Positions 21,707 to 33,997 of a stretch of DNA of 64,000 nucleotides are shown here, one piece after another (the first letter of the stretch is position 1; every line of letters starts with the position of its first letter). The stretch covers positions 67,296,268 through 67,360,267 of the forward strand of contig OZ024826.1 of the NCBI GenBank assembly GCA_964016985.1, given 5' to 3'. The notes beneath the pieces are model-generated. The model made no database searches. It was not told the origin of the DNA and saw only the letters and a program-made list of their open reading frames with translations. The DNA comes from Anodontia alba (lineage: Eukaryota; Mollusca; Bivalvia; Lucinida; Lucinidae). The translations under genes were made by a program, and so were the position numbers.

Positions 21707-21905
21707 TCAGTCAGCACATTTGATGAGTCAGGCCAGTGCTGTACAAAAATATCAAATGCAAAAGACTCTGTTTTGCTATCTAATACAAAGACTCTGGTTT
21801 TGCTAAGTGGCGCGGAAATGGTTGGTTAAAATTGGCGACGTCATAATAACGTTGCCACGGGTAACGTAATTTTTGCCGACGTTCACTTGTGAAAACTGTC
21901 TCTCT
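21707..21905 (+). repeat. 190-bp internal repeat, unit 2
   Basis: Direct-orientation partner of 19017-19205. About 2.5 kb of non-coding sequence separates the two units. Confidence 0.7.
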
Positions 21906-23014
21906 TTCTGTCTTAGTGTTTGTTCCTTTGAATTGTTAATGTCCCATGTAATGTGTAAGTAAAATTTTTATAATTTATTGTAGTAGGTTGTAGTATTTTA
22001 TATTGTACTGTTTAACTCTTATGGTGCGAAAAGGTGACATATTACATGTATATGCAAGCAATGACGGACCAAATCAAACTTGCAGTCGTTCTTTATCGAT
22101 ATATTCAACATGTTTTCACTGATTTCGTATGCGGGAAACGAAGGCCCTGATCAGACTGTGCGGATGTGCAAACGGATCTGAGCATCACCATTCGCATATT
22201 ATATAGATGGGGCGTTTACACACATTGCGTATCACTTTATTCTTAATTTAAAATTTTAGGATAGTCACGCAAAATTTCTGCTTAACATAGAAGATTCGCT
22301 TTAGCCTGTTGATTTGATAGGCCTACTCTGCTAGTCGAAATATACCCTCAGCCTCTTTATTTGTCTTTAGAAATATATTATTATTATTGTTATTGAGGTC
22401 CTTTGTAGAATATGAATTTGATTTGAAGAAATCTGAACCGTACCACGCTTCGACCGTACGCGAACAGAGAAAGACCATACCATTGTGTGCATCCTGATTA
22501 ATGAGTGCCTGCGCTTTATGCTTACTGAATAACTGGATAATGCATTACTTACAGACGTCAAAGTTCTTAATAAGGTTGTGGAAATGAGCAGGCTGACCCG
22601 TCTTCGCTGTTCGCGCATGTTTCTCATAGCATGACTCTTTAATATTCGGCATCACATCGTGCGAATAATAATAATAATGATAATAATAATAATAGCGAAT
22701 AACAAATTGCATGAACCGAGATGAGCCTTTACTGTTCACAAAATCTATTAGGGTATTTTCTAACTTGCGGTATATATACAAGGAGAAAGAAGAACTAAAC
22801 TATGAGCAGGCTGAGTGGGTCGGGTCTTGGGTTTCACATTGGTACAAAGATAGATTAAATGAGTTTTTTTTTTTTGTTGTTGTTTTTTGTTTTTTTTTTA
22901 ATTATCATTTTTCATCTTTTATATGCTGTAATAAAAAGAAAGAGCGACAATCACATGGGGTTCTTTCAGGAATATTTGATGGCCCTTTAAAGGGCCAAAA
23001 TTAATTAGTCGTAT

Positions 23015-23200
23015 CTACGGCCTGATCAGGCCGTACAGACTGCAGTCGTCGTCGTTTTGTAGGTATTGCCTAGACAAATGCTGCTGTAATCTTGTATTTC
23101 TCTGTCTTCTCTTCCTTGCCAGCATTGTCTTTCTTTCTTCTTCGCATATCCTCATTGCCAATCTTCCCTCTGCATGCCAGTAGGTATCGCGACGTTCCAT
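23015..23200 (-). other. Small open frame next to the LINE target site, doubtful
   Basis: A 61-codon minus-strand frame (MERRDTYWHAEGRLAMRI...) rich in charged residues starts 37 bp beyond the 14-mer target site. In the duplicated segment (60356-60541) a 4-bp difference shifts its frame after about 24 codons. That argues against a conserved protein or means one copy is dead. No family recognised. Confidence 0.2.
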
Positions 23201-23236
23201 ATCTATTGTGTTCTGTCAGACGTTAATTCGACAAAC

Positions 23237-23250
23237 TGAACGGCGCATTG
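23237..23250. repeat. 14-mer target site / TSD, left edge of the LINE array
   Basis: TGAACGGCGCATTG. To its left is the sequence shared with 60577 and leftward; to its right is the (TTG)n tail of LINE copy A (minus strand). Confidence 0.8.
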
Positions 23251-24120
23251 TTGTTGTTGTTGTTCAGTTTATATCTTCAGTACAGGGGGTCCCAGGGTAC
23301 GAAACCATAACAGGCACAACCCCTGTACCTGCGTCCGTGCGTCGTCTTTCGTATGTCATTTTCTTCTTTGCGTCCGTCTTCCTTGCTTTTGTCGAGTCAG
23401 GAGGAGGAAATGGCGGTTAATCATGTGCGACTGTGCAAGGTCTGGGCAACTCTTTGTACTTGTTTTTGGCGTCGTGTCTTCGTGGCAACTTCCTTTGGAC
23501 TAGCTCGCTTTGGAGGGCCTTTGAGAATCCGGTTACTACGGGATGTACGGGTGATTGAGTCTGGGGATTGTACACTTTTTATAGTGCAGGGTGGGCCTTA
23601 CTTCAATTGAATGAGGCTCGGATGATGCCGTAACATATATTCTTCCCGCCTTTTCCGGGAGGGGTATATTCTGGGTACATTCTACCTAGTTCAATATTGC
23701 CATTTACAGAGTGTTCCGCTTTAAGTTGTGAATTTTGAAATCCTCTATCTAATCTTTGCAGCTTTAATCACGGCCTCTCTAGGTCTAAGTTGCCTAGACT
23801 GGCCCGCTAATTTGATTTGTAGTCTATGGGACTTGCGTTTTCTATGGGTGGCAGTAAGTTATGTTGCTGGGGGTTATGGACATGCTCGTTTTCTTTTCCA
23901 GTTGTTTGCAATTTTGATGACTCTTCTGAATTAGATATACGTTTGATGTATATCTCCTTATTTGTCGATCAGGAGGGTGTGAGAAGTTTCTGGGGTGTTA
24001 GTTGTTAGTGCATCCTGTTGGTTTCTTCTTCACATTGTTGGTTGGTTGGCGTGGCGCCAGGCCGCAGTATGTGTTTTTAGGTATTAAACCATACTCCGCA
24101 CCCGCGGTGCACTGCCTGTT

Positions 24121-24155
<35 letters not shown>

Positions 24156-26889
24156 TTGTGGTGGGGTGGGGTGGGGGAAGGGTTTGTACAGTGGAGGCCA
24201 CTGTATAAGTGGTAAATTTAAGAAGGATACTTATCAGTGAGAGGTTAAAGTGTTAAAGTGTTAAATGTTAGTATCCTGTGAGGCATGGGGGTGCGGGGGA
24301 GCCGTGTTTGAATACGGCTGGTCCTTTGAGGGTGGGGGGAGGAGGCAGTAGTGCTTGAGCATGTGTGAGTCTCCGGAGTGCTTGTGATTGTGATATCAGG
24401 GCTTTGATGACCCTGTTTTCGTTGCTCTTGTTAGTGAGGACCTTAGGTTTCTGTTAAGTTCACGTTTTGTCGGCTGAGGAAGGGGAGGTAATTAGTGTTG
24501 TTATGAGTTACTGCAGCCGGTGAGCTATCTTATACCTAAGTTGGGAGGTGATATATTAGTAATTCCTCTTCTTTTATCCTCATTTGATTCCTTGTCCAAC
24601 GTTGTTCTTTGCAGCTGTGCCGAAACATCAACAGACACGCCAATGAAAGACCGTGTGTTTTCTTGCTCCGATAGACAAGGCAGAGACTCTATTTGGTATT
24701 AATTTTTGCGCCAACTTAATATTTTAGAAAGTAGATCTCTATGCTTTCTAACCAACAGTTTGCCCTAACAGATTGATAGTCGATGCTTTCGACTCGTCCT
24801 AGGAGGCAGCTTATTGCATGTAGGACGTTGATAGACAGCTTTTATATTGATGATTTTTATTTTTATGTTTTCTATTTGGTTTTTGTATATAATAGTTTTT
24901 TGGTATTCGGCCGTTCCCGCATATACACCCGGTTTTTTGTCCGTGTCCATATGGGAGTGAGGTCGAATATTTTTTTTTTTTTATAACATACACTGTAAGA
25001 CAAATACGGTACGGGACATTACATCTGTTTACCTGTGTTGTTCTACGTATACTGATACCTACTGATACCTACTCTGGACACTGGACGAAACACCACAGAA
25101 GCTGAAAACATTTATACGAACAAACACATATGGGCTTTTTGAAGTATGGTACTGGTTGGAACTTTTCTGCGAGTTTGGGGGAGCGGGGGGGGTGCGGTTT
25201 AGAGAAAATCGGTCCCTGAACATGTTTATAGTTTGATCTTTGATCATGTTTCCTTTTCTGCCCAGCCTCGAGTGCTTGCATCAATTTGCTGTTCGCTGTA
25301 CTGAATGACCTGTTTGTTTTGATGCTTTCTTTAGCGGACTCGTCTTGTAGGTCAATCCCAATGTTTTCATATTTTTGCACCAGATAAGTGGTGGTTATTG
25401 GGAGAGACTTAACTGATCCAGGGCTTTTTGCTGTATGCAGAAAAGGGCTGTATAGACCTTAATTTGGCCGAGATTCCTCGGGTTTTCATTTGTTTCTGTC
25501 TTTAGTGTTCTACTTTCTACTTGAGAGAAAAAAAAATTCTTGCCTATGCTACTACGTCTACATTCTACATTAATTATTTTTGTAACTTATTTGTGATCTC
25601 TTTTCATCTTCGGACCGGATTTTTGCGTTATTGTCCGATTTTCCTATGTACTACTGTACTACTACTCTACTACTTTTAAAACCAGAAAGGATAGAATTTT
25701 AATAACCATAGAAGATGTTTGGGTTTTGTTTTTCTATCTGACAATTCTGACGTGGGGTGGGGTGATTGGGGGTTATTACATAAGTTGTTTTGATATTGAT
25801 ATGGGTTTGGTAAAGTTTAGCTTTTTGAGGGTTGGGCAGCGTTTCGGAATTTTCTAGCTCTGCCCTTTTTATCACTCCTGTGTTTGTTTTTTGTTATTGA
25901 GTTGTTTCCCAGGATCATTTTTAGCCCTTTTTTCTTATTCGTTTGTAGCACTTGACCGAAAGGTCGAAATTTCGAAAGGGAAATGTCAAGTGCGCCATGA
26001 AATTTGAATTATTTGTTTGTTTTGCTATAATTTTCCGGTCTGTCGTCCTGGTTAAATTTTTACCCCTCCTTTTTGATGTGTTGTCATTTGGGAGAAGGAT
26101 TTCCTTCCCCCCAATGGCAGCTTTTCGCTGTTGCGGAGAGATGTAGGATTCTTGTTTCCTTCTTTCGGAGTGATCGTCTGGGCAGAGCGAGTTGTTTCGG
26201 TGCGGTGGGGGGAGGGGGTGGGGGTGGAGTCCTTGTATTTTGTTCGCCCAATCAGCGGTATAAAGACACCAGATCGTGGGTATCTTTTCAGCATGCACTT
26301 GGGCTTACTAGTACCCGGCCCCCCGGGGTCAAGGTACTATTTATGTGGGGGTGGGGGTATTTAGTGTCCGGCACTAGTCCCTTTCTTTGTTTATTACCGG
26401 GGTACCTGTACTTTTTTTTTTCTTCCCTTATGTTTGCCTTGGCGGCGGAGCACTTCGTCCGCCCAATCAGCGTTATAAGGATACCAGTGTGTGGGTATCC
26501 TTTCAGCATGCACTTGGGCTTACTTGTACATGTTCGCCTGTTACTAGAGGGGTTTTGCCGGGGTTAAATTAGTATTTACGTGAGGTGGGGTGGGGCTGAT
26601 TTTTCCTATTAAATCTAAGTTTGGGGGATCTAATAGCTCGGACGTTTTTTACTGTTTGTTTTGGCGACCGGGTATTTAGTTCGCCCTACCAGCGTTATTA
26701 AGATACCAGAGCATGGGTATCTTTTCAGCATGCACTTGTATTTACTAGTACCCGGCCCCCGGGGTCAAGGTACTATTTATGTGGGGGTGGGGGTATTTAG
26801 TGTCTTTAGGGGTCGTCATAGCCGGGAATACTTTCTTTTAATATGGGCACTCGGGCAGGGTACTTAGACCTGTTCTCATAGGTTTCAAC
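23251..26889 (-). other. Unusually long 3' UTR of LINE copy A
   Basis: About 3.6 kb between the ORF2 stop and the (CAA)n tail. It has no conserved protein and many G-rich or T-rich stretches. It is collinear with copy B (31829-33997 plus 39541-40812), copy E (60592-62217) and, more diverged, copy D (53687-55720). A homopolymer A-run (plus strand 24124-24153) is present in A and B and interrupted in E. Near ORF2 it contains repeated hairpin modules. Apparent open frames here are not preserved between copies. Confidence 0.75.
26262..26723 (-). repeat. Repeated hairpin module in the LINE 3' UTR
   Basis: Three modules of about 215-bp spacing each contain ATCAGCG(T/G)TAT, a stem-loop and TTTCAGCATGCAC. 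Stems: 26262-26287 (one C-A mismatch), 26477-26502 (AAGGATACC / GGTATCCTT) and 26700-26723 (AAGATACC / GGTATCTT). Copy B keeps the last at 40620-40643, and diverged copy D keeps one at 55639-55664. Confidence 0.65.
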
Positions 26890-29800
26890 TTAAATTACTG
26901 TTTCGTATCCTGTTTCTATTATGTAATGAAACAGGATTTCCCTTATCTCTTGTTCACGCGTGTTAAGGAGCAATCTTACATCGACATTTTTTGGGTCCCT
27001 GTAGTCATTGTTGTCGTAATGCTCAGCGAGCGAATTGAGCATTAGTTGCCCGGCTGTTGTGTCCCTCGTGCAATATAGCAGAAAATGATCGGTATATTCA
27101 ATTTCTTTGCAGTGTGGGCAAATGGGATCCGCTTCCCCGTGTTTTTGATTATTTCCCCTTAATCCATTATCCCCCATTCTTAGTCTGGTGAATATTCGGT
27201 CTAGGCGTCTGTTGTCACTATATTGCGTTAATGTGTTGGGCAGGGTTGGGTCAATTTCGTGTCTGAATCCATGGTGATTCTTCCACTCATTGGCCCATTC
27301 CTGCCTTAATTTTGCCTTTATGATAGGGTAAATTTCTTGGTGCGTGGGTAACAGATCCACAACTTTGCCCGTGTTTAGGGCACTTTTTGCTGCGGCGTCT
27401 GCCATTTCATTTTCCTCTATACTACAGAGCGATGGAACCCAATCAATGTCGACTTTTATCCCTCTTTTTAGTACGCAGTGTATTAGGTACAGGACATGAT
27501 CTAATAAGTCTTGACGCGTGCGACTTTTTCCGGAATGTATGCTTTGTATTGCGCTCAGTGAGTCTGACTGGATAGCCATTTTGAAGTCTAATTTATTATC
27601 TAAAATCCACTGTAGCGCTTTCTGAATTGCTATTAATTCTGCTGTATATACTGTTAAATTTTCGTTTAATTTGTATTTCTTAGTCACGTTAAGAGAGGGT
27701 ATGACAAATGCGCACCCTGTTTTTTGTTTTTCCGAATCTTTACTACCGTCTGTAAAAATTTTTAAATAGTTCCAGTATTTGTTTTTTAGGTATTTTTCGG
27801 TAATTCGTTTACTTTCTAGGTTTGAGGTTTTTTTATTATCGATTTGTTTTGATAATTCGAATTTTGGCGTAATACTGGATATGTTGTGTTTTTTCCTATA
27901 TTTTATCGGCTGTATTTTTATTTTTTCAAGATCGTGTTCTTTAATCAGGTCCTGTACCGATATATTGTAGGGGGCCTTATTTTTTTTTAGTCTTTTCCTT
28001 AAAGTATCATACATTACATGGGGTTGCGTCATGCTATTTATCGGGAGATTTTCACCATGGCAACTGGATCGGGCCCAGTATTTTAATTGCATTTCCTCCC
28101 TTCGTTTTTGTAGCGGCATTTCTAGACTGAAGTTTTGCGTCCCTTTGTAAGCTCCCGTATCGATTCGGAGGGCTGTTGCTTCTATTGTGTCAAGTTTTCT
28201 TAGTTGCCAATTTGAGGCACAGTTGTATGCTTGACATCCATAATCTATTTTGCTCCTTATTAAAGATTTATAGAGTTGGATTAGGTTTTTTTTTATCTGC
28301 CTCATTAGATTGAGGTCTTTTTGGCAATTTCCCACCAGATTTTTAATGTGCTTAGACCACGTTAGACGGTGATCGAAAATCATTCCCAAAAAATTGGCGT
28401 CTGCTGAAAATTCTAGTTTTTTATCTCCCAGTTGAAGTTTTGGGACCAGTTGGACGGTTGAAAATCTCATGTTAAATATTACGCATTTCGTTTTGTCCGC
28501 TGATATTTTGAAGCCCCATTCCTTACACCAATTGTGGATTATGTTTAGAGCTTGTTGGAGGATTTTGATCGCGGTTTTAGGTTTATTCGTGCATTTCCAT
28601 ATTGCTCCATCATCCGCAAATTGTGACAAATCAATTGGTAAAGACTCAAGTGCCTCGTATAGAGTGTTTATGATTAAGTTGAACAGGATGGGGGACAGCA
28701 CTGCACCCTGTGGAGATCCATTAAGACAGTCTCTTAGGTCGGACAGGACGGTACCTAATTTCACTTGGATTTTACGGCCCGTTAAGAAATCCTGGATCCA
28801 GAGCAGCGTGTTTCCTTCTATGCCGAACTGGACTAATTTTTGTAGGACACCTTTTCTCCACATGAGATCGAAGGCTTTTTCTAGGTCTAAAAATACCGCG
28901 CAGCAAGATCTTTTCCGTAGTCGGGCTGTTTTGATGGCCGACGTTAGCCGCAAGATCTGGTCTACTGTGGACCTGTTTTTTTCTAAATCCTGACTGCATT
29001 TTCCCCAGTAGTTGTTTTTCTTCTATAAATGTTATGAGCCTGGGGGCGATTATTGCCTCCATTACTTTGCATATGGCCGATGTGAAATCGGCCTATACGA
29101 TTGTGGGATTTGCGGGTCTTTATCGGGCTTGAGTAGTGGAATAATTGTGCTTTCTTTCCACTGACTGGGCAGGGTGTGTTCTTTCCAGGATTTGTTAATT
29201 AATTTTAAGAGGTGTGCCGTGCCATTTTCTATGAGGTTTTTGAGCATGTCGTAATGGATTGTGTCTGCGCCTGGGGCAGTGCTTCTTTTTTTGTCATGTG
29301 CTGTTTTCACTTCATGTAATGTGAATGGTGCATTGAAGGTTCTATGTTCAGCGGAGTTTGACTTATTTTTTATCGTTCCGTCAATCAGGGGTTCCTGCGT
29401 AATTTTATGTTGCCGGAATTCCGGGTCCAGAGACTCGTCACTAGAGACGCTTTGGTAGTATTGAGTTAGCACTTCCGCTTTCTCTTGATTGGTGTGGTAC
29501 CTAGCGTCGTACAATTTTAATGTCTCCACAGGCCTGAATGGTTTTCCTTTGAATTTATTTATCATGTTCCAAACTTCTTTGCTGTTCGTTTTGTAAGTTA
29601 ATTTGGATATGTAATTTTCCCAATTTTCTTTTCTAGCTGAATTTAATATAAATTTTGATTTTACCCTGGCTTCCCTTTAACTGTTTTAGATAAAAGTCTG
29701 TTTTGAATTTTTTGTACTTATAATATGCCTTATTTTTCTGCTTGACTGCCTCAGTGCAAGCATCATTCCACCAGGGTAAAGATTTTTTCGTTGTGTAATT

Positions 29801-30693
29801 TGGATTTGTTTTTGGTATGGAGACATCGCATCCGGCCAAAACTTCAAAAGTAAATAGAGCATTGCTATCCTCCATGGTCATATCATCATAGTATATATCC
29901 ATGGAGTCTGTAACGAGCCTAAATTTTTCCCAGTCTGCTTTTTGTAGTTTCCAACGCGGCAGTGTGTCCTGACAGACGTAATGAGTTTTTATCCCTATTT
30001 TTGTGACAGTTGGGAAGTGGTCGCTTCCCAGTGTGTCACTGTGCACTTCCCATTCACATTTAGTATTGATTGGAGCTGAGACTAGTGACAGGTCTATCGC
30101 ACTTAGAGTGCCTTTTTCTGCGTTTAGTCTGGTCCCCTGCCCCGTGTTTAAAACTACCAAATTTGTTTCATTTAGGAAGGAGGTTAGGTTTTTTTTCCGT
30201 TTGGATCCTTACCGCGATAGTCTGGTTCCCACAGTGTGTGTCTTGTGTTGAAGTCCCCTACAATAATTATGTGTTTTCCTACTTGGTTCAGAATTTCGAA
30301 ATAGTCTTCTTTTTTGATTTGTTTTTTGCCAGGTGTATAATAGTTAACTATGTCTAAATTTTGTTTCCCAAATAATCTGGTTATTTTTATTTCTATATTA
30401 TTGTTTGGGTGGTTATAATTTATTTCGTCTGCGTCAATTCCAATTTTTACAAAAGTGGCTACTCCTCCGCCCTGTTGACCCTTTTCTCTTCTGAATGAAA
30501 AAGGAGGTTTGTAGCCTGGTAGTTTTAGTAATTTTTGACCTTCGCTATTCCAAGTTTCTTGAATGCAGACGACTTCTGGCAATGTTTCGAAGCTATTAAG
30601 ATAATTTGTAAATTGTGCGTGTTTGAAGCTGTTTTCAGCACAAGACAGACTGCGGGCGTTGCAGGAAACTACTTTTATGTTCTTAATTTCCAT
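26890..30693 (-). pseudogene. LINE ORF2, copy A: APE endonuclease, RT and RNase H (frameshifted)
   Basis: ATG at 30693 directly follows the ORF1 stop. 30693-30184: AP-type endonuclease (VVSCNARSLS, CIQETWN, GGGVATFVK, VGDFNTRHTLW). The frame continues at 30160-29633 (SAIDLSLVSAP, LGSDHFPTVTK), 29565-29062 (linker and first RT blocks, APGADTIHYDML, IIPLLKPDKD, QSYRPIS) and 28953-26890. That last piece holds the RT core (VFLDLEKAFD, GSPQGAVLSP, catalytic FADDGA) and RNase H (FTDGSKDS, TAELIAI, QSDSLSAIQS, ADAAAKSAL). RNase H has WVPSLCS where copy B has WVPSHCN, so the usual histidine is lost. The protein ends with a C-P-H-C ... H-F-L-L-Y-C knuckle. At least four frame breaks (near 30170, 29690, 29090 and 28980) make it inactive. 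The enzyme would nick target DNA and reverse-transcribe element RNA at the nick. Confidence 0.88.
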
Positions 30694-31814
30694 TTAGGCC
30701 CGCTTAAGATATGTTAGTAGACTTAATATTTGGGGGACTGTCTCCCCGCAGTCTTGGGAGTACTGTGTTTTTTTTAACATACGTGGGGACGACCTGTCCG
30801 TGCCGTAACCTTCTACATTTTTGTGAAATAATTCCTTAACTTTGATTGTTTGGTGTTCTTGACTTTGTCGACTACGTCGGTTGTTTTGGAACATCGCTAT
30901 CTTTCGATTTGTCCTTGGGGTGGGGATGGGCGCTGGTTTATTTATGGTTGTAGGGTCGATCTCGGCCGCCGGTTGAATGGCGTCCGATCTGGGTTCGTTC
31001 TGTTTTGTGGTTTCCTGTGAGGTTCGGTTCTCACTTGTTATTGCCTCAAGGACTGCTTTGGAGGCTGGGTCTTCTGGGGTAGGGTTAGGTTCGTCTGTTT
31101 CCATGTTTTCTATCTGGGTATGGGGTGGGGTGGGGTGGGTGTCTCTGTATCACCCTGTGGAAGGTATTTTGCTATCAGGGTCGGGTCTATGGAGAGTATC
31201 TTATCCGTGGCTAATGCTGTTAGCACTTGTTTGACTACATTTATTGTTAGTTTCTTGCCCTCCGACAACGTAATTGTCGGTTCAGCCAGGGGTGGGGTGG
31301 GGGTGCACATTGTAGGTTTGGGGAGGAGTGGCTGAGAGGTGGCTTCTGTTTGATTTTTTAGCCTGGTCCATTCGTCTTGGATTTGTGCATTCTCCAGACT
31401 AATTTTTACCTGATACTGTTTATACGCAGAACAGCCTGCGTATGCAGCTCCATGGGAGGTGAGCCCGCAGTTTGCACATTTGCGGTTTTTGCGGTTTCTG
31501 CACTGCGCATGCGTATGAGGTCCTGCGCAGTGTGGGCATTTTAGTGTCTTGCTTCGGCACTTTTTTGAAGTGTGTCCGAAGACCTGGCATTTATTGCAGC
31601 GAATAACGTATTTGAGGGAGGGTTCTAGGTTATAGACATAGCCGACGCCGTTTTGTTCCACTAACGTTGTTGTGGGGTTGGCCTTATCAAAAACGAGTTT
31701 TACCTGGGTGGTTGGTTTCCCTTTCTTGTCGTTTATCCGAGATGCCCCTATTATTTGATTTTTCTTGAAGTCAAAGATTTTTTTGAGGGAATCTATGGGT
31801 GAATTTAGTCCTAA
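30694..31814 (-). pseudogene. LINE ORF1, copy A: gag-like CCHC protein (truncated, frameshifted)
   Basis: The remaining part reads LNSPIDSLKKIFDFKKNQI, then three zinc knuckles, CNKCQVFGHTSKKC, CPHCAGPHTHAQC and CANCGLTSHGAAYAGC, and a P/T-rich tail. A frameshift near 31110 moves the C-terminus to 31104-30694. The start is missing: the sequence breaks at the 14-mer, where an ATG within the target site gives a false start. The protein would bind element RNA. Its TAA stop is followed immediately by the ATG of ORF2. Confidence 0.82.
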
Positions 31815-31828
31815 TGAACGGCGCATTG
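31815..31828. repeat. 14-mer target site / TSD between LINE copies A and B
   Basis: TGAACGGCGCATTG, joining the truncated 5' end of copy A (left) to the (TTG)n tail of copy B (right). Confidence 0.85.
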
Positions 31829-32741
31829 TTGTTGTTGTTCAGTTTATATCTTCAGTACAGGGGGTCCCAGGGTACGAAACCATAACAGGCACAACCCCTG
31901 CACCTGCGTCCATGCGTCGTCTTTCGTATGTCATTTTCTTCCTTGCGTCCGTCTTCCTTGCTTTCGTCGAGTCAGGAGGAGGAAATGGTGGTTAATCATG
32001 TGCGACTGTGCAAGATCTGGGTAACTCTTTGTACTTGTTTGTGGCGTCGTGTTTTTCGTGGCAACTTCCTTTTGGACTTACTCGCTTTGGAGGGTTTTGA
32101 GAATCAGGTTCCTACGGGATGTACGGGTGCCGCTGCCCCCGTGGGGCCTAAGTTTGATTGAGTCTGGGGATTGTACACTTTTTATAGTGCAGGGTGGACC
32201 TTACTTGATTGAGGATCGGATGACGCCGTAACATGTAGTCTTCCCGCCCTTTCCGGGTGGGGTATATTCTGGGTACACTCTACCTAGTTCAATATTGCCA
32301 TTAGCTGAGTGTTCCGCTTTAAGTTGTGAATTTTGAATTCCTCTATCTAATCTTTTGTAGCTTTAATCACGGCCTCTCTAGGTCTAAGTTGCCTAGACTG
32401 ACCCGCTAATTTTGCTTGTACTTGCGTTTGATTTGGGACTTGCGTTTTCTAAGGGTGGCAGTAAGTTATGTTGCTGGGGGTTATGGACATGCCCGTTTTC
32501 TTTTTCAGTTGTTTGCAATTTTGATGACTCTTCTGAATTAGATATACGTTTGATGTATATCTCCTTATTTGTCGATCGGGGGGGGGGGGGCGGGGGGGGG
32601 GTAAGAAGTTTCAGGGGAGTTAGTTGTTAGTGCATCCTGTTGGTTTCTTCTTTCATTGTAGGTTGGTTGGCGTGGCGCCAGGTCGCAGTATGTGCTTATA
32701 GGTAATACACCATACTCCGCACCCGCGGTGCACTGCCTGTT

Positions 32742-32776
<35 letters not shown>

Positions 32777-33984
32777 AGTTTGAGGTGGGGTGGGGTGGGG
32801 TGGGGGTTTGTACCGTGGGGCCATTGTAGAAGTGAAGAAAACAAAAAAAATGGTTACTTAATCGTGAGAGGTTAGGGGGTTATAGTGTTAGTATCCAGTG
32901 GGCGTGGGGGAGGGGGGGTGCCGCGCTTGAATGCGGCTGGTCCGTTGAGGGTGGGGGAGGAGTGGCAGTGGGGCTTGAGCATATGTGAGTCTCCGGAGTG
33001 CTTGTGATTGTGATATTAGGGCTTTGATGACCCTGTTTTCGATGCTCTTGTTAGCGAGGATCTTAGGTTACTGTAAGTTCACGTTTTGTCGGCTGGTGAA
33101 GGGAGGTAAATCGTTATGTTATGGGTTACTGCAGGCTGTGAGCCAACGTACCTAATTGGGAGGTGAGTTGTTAGTTGTTCCTCTTCTTTACCCTCGTGTG
33201 ATTCCTTGTCCAACGTTGTTCTTTGCAGCTGTGCCGAAACCTCGACCGACACACCAATGAAAGACCGCGTGTGTTCTTGCTCCGATAGACAAGGCAGAGA
33301 CTCTATTTGATATTAGTTTATGCGCCCACTTAATATTTTTGAAAGTAGATCTCTATGATTTTTAACCAACAGTTTGCCCTAACAGTTTGTTAGTCGATGC
33401 TTTCGACTCGTCCTAGGAGGCAGCTTGTTGCGTGTAGGACGTTGATAGACAGCTTTTATATTGATGATTTTTATTTTTATGTTTTTTATTTGGTTTTTAT
33501 ATATAATAGTTTTTTTGGTATTCGGCCGTTCCGCCATATACACCCGGCATTTTGTCCGGGTCCATATGGGGGTGAGGTCGAATGTTTTTTTGTTTTTTTT
33601 TTATAATAACATATACTTTTAAGACAAATACAGTACGGGACATTACACCTGTTTACCTGTGTTGTGATATCTACTGATACCTACTCTGGACACTGGACAA
33701 AACACCACAGAAGCTGAAAACATTTATACGAACAAACATATATGGACTTTTTGATGAAGTATGGTACTGATTGAGGGGGGGGGGGGGGGGGGGGGCGGGG
33801 GGGGCCGGTTTAGAGGAATCGGTCCCTGAACATGTTTATAGGGGCGGTTTGGAGGAGATCGGTCCCTGAACATGTTTATAGTTTGATCTTTGATCATGTT
33901 TCCTTTTCTGCCCAGTCTCGAGTGCTTGCATCAATTTGCTGTTCGCTGTACTGAATGACCTGTTTGTTTTGATGCTTTCTTTAG

Positions 33985-33997
33985 CGGACTCGTCTTG
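33985..33997. repeat. Target-site duplication (left) of the CR1-like LINE
   Basis: CGGACTCGTCTTG, repeated exactly at 39541-39553. The uninterrupted sequence is seen in copy A near 25336 (CGGACTCGTCTTGTAGGTCA). Confidence 0.92.

Larger units (their letters stand above)
18897..24845 (+). repeat. Large duplicated segment, copy 1 (about 5.95 kb)
   Basis: Collinear over its whole length with 56253-62217, differing only by scattered substitutions, microsatellite lengths and small indels. It spans about 4.3 kb of non-coding sequence and the first 1.6 kb of LINE copy A. The left edge shares AGCTCC with the other copy, after which the flanks differ. The non-coding part (18897-23236) holds microsatellites, fold-back repeats and a twice-present 190-bp unit; I see no gene in it. 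Confidence 0.9.
23251..31814 (-). mobile_element. Nimb/I-type LINE, copy A (5'-truncated)
   Basis: On the minus strand the copy runs from inside ORF1 (31814), through ORF2 (endonuclease, RT, RNase H) and a 3.6-kb 3' UTR, to a (CAA)n tail at 23251. The 14-mer TGAACGGCGCATTG flanks both ends. Comparison with copy B shows that ORF1 upstream sequence is missing, so the copy is 5'-truncated. Frameshifts break both ORFs. The endonuclease-RT-RNase H order plus a gag-like ORF1 with CCHC knuckles places it in the I/Nimb group. Confidence 0.85.

Noticed and set aside
23237..23250. The 14-mer as part of the LINE's own 3' end with template-jump multimers
   Set aside because: At 55856 the 14-mer occurs without the element tail and at the far side of copy D, which fits a target duplication better; the alternative is kept as a refutation test.
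26073..26567. 164-codon plus-strand open frame
   Set aside because: Lies antisense within the LINE 3' UTR over repeated modules; the frame is not preserved in copy B.
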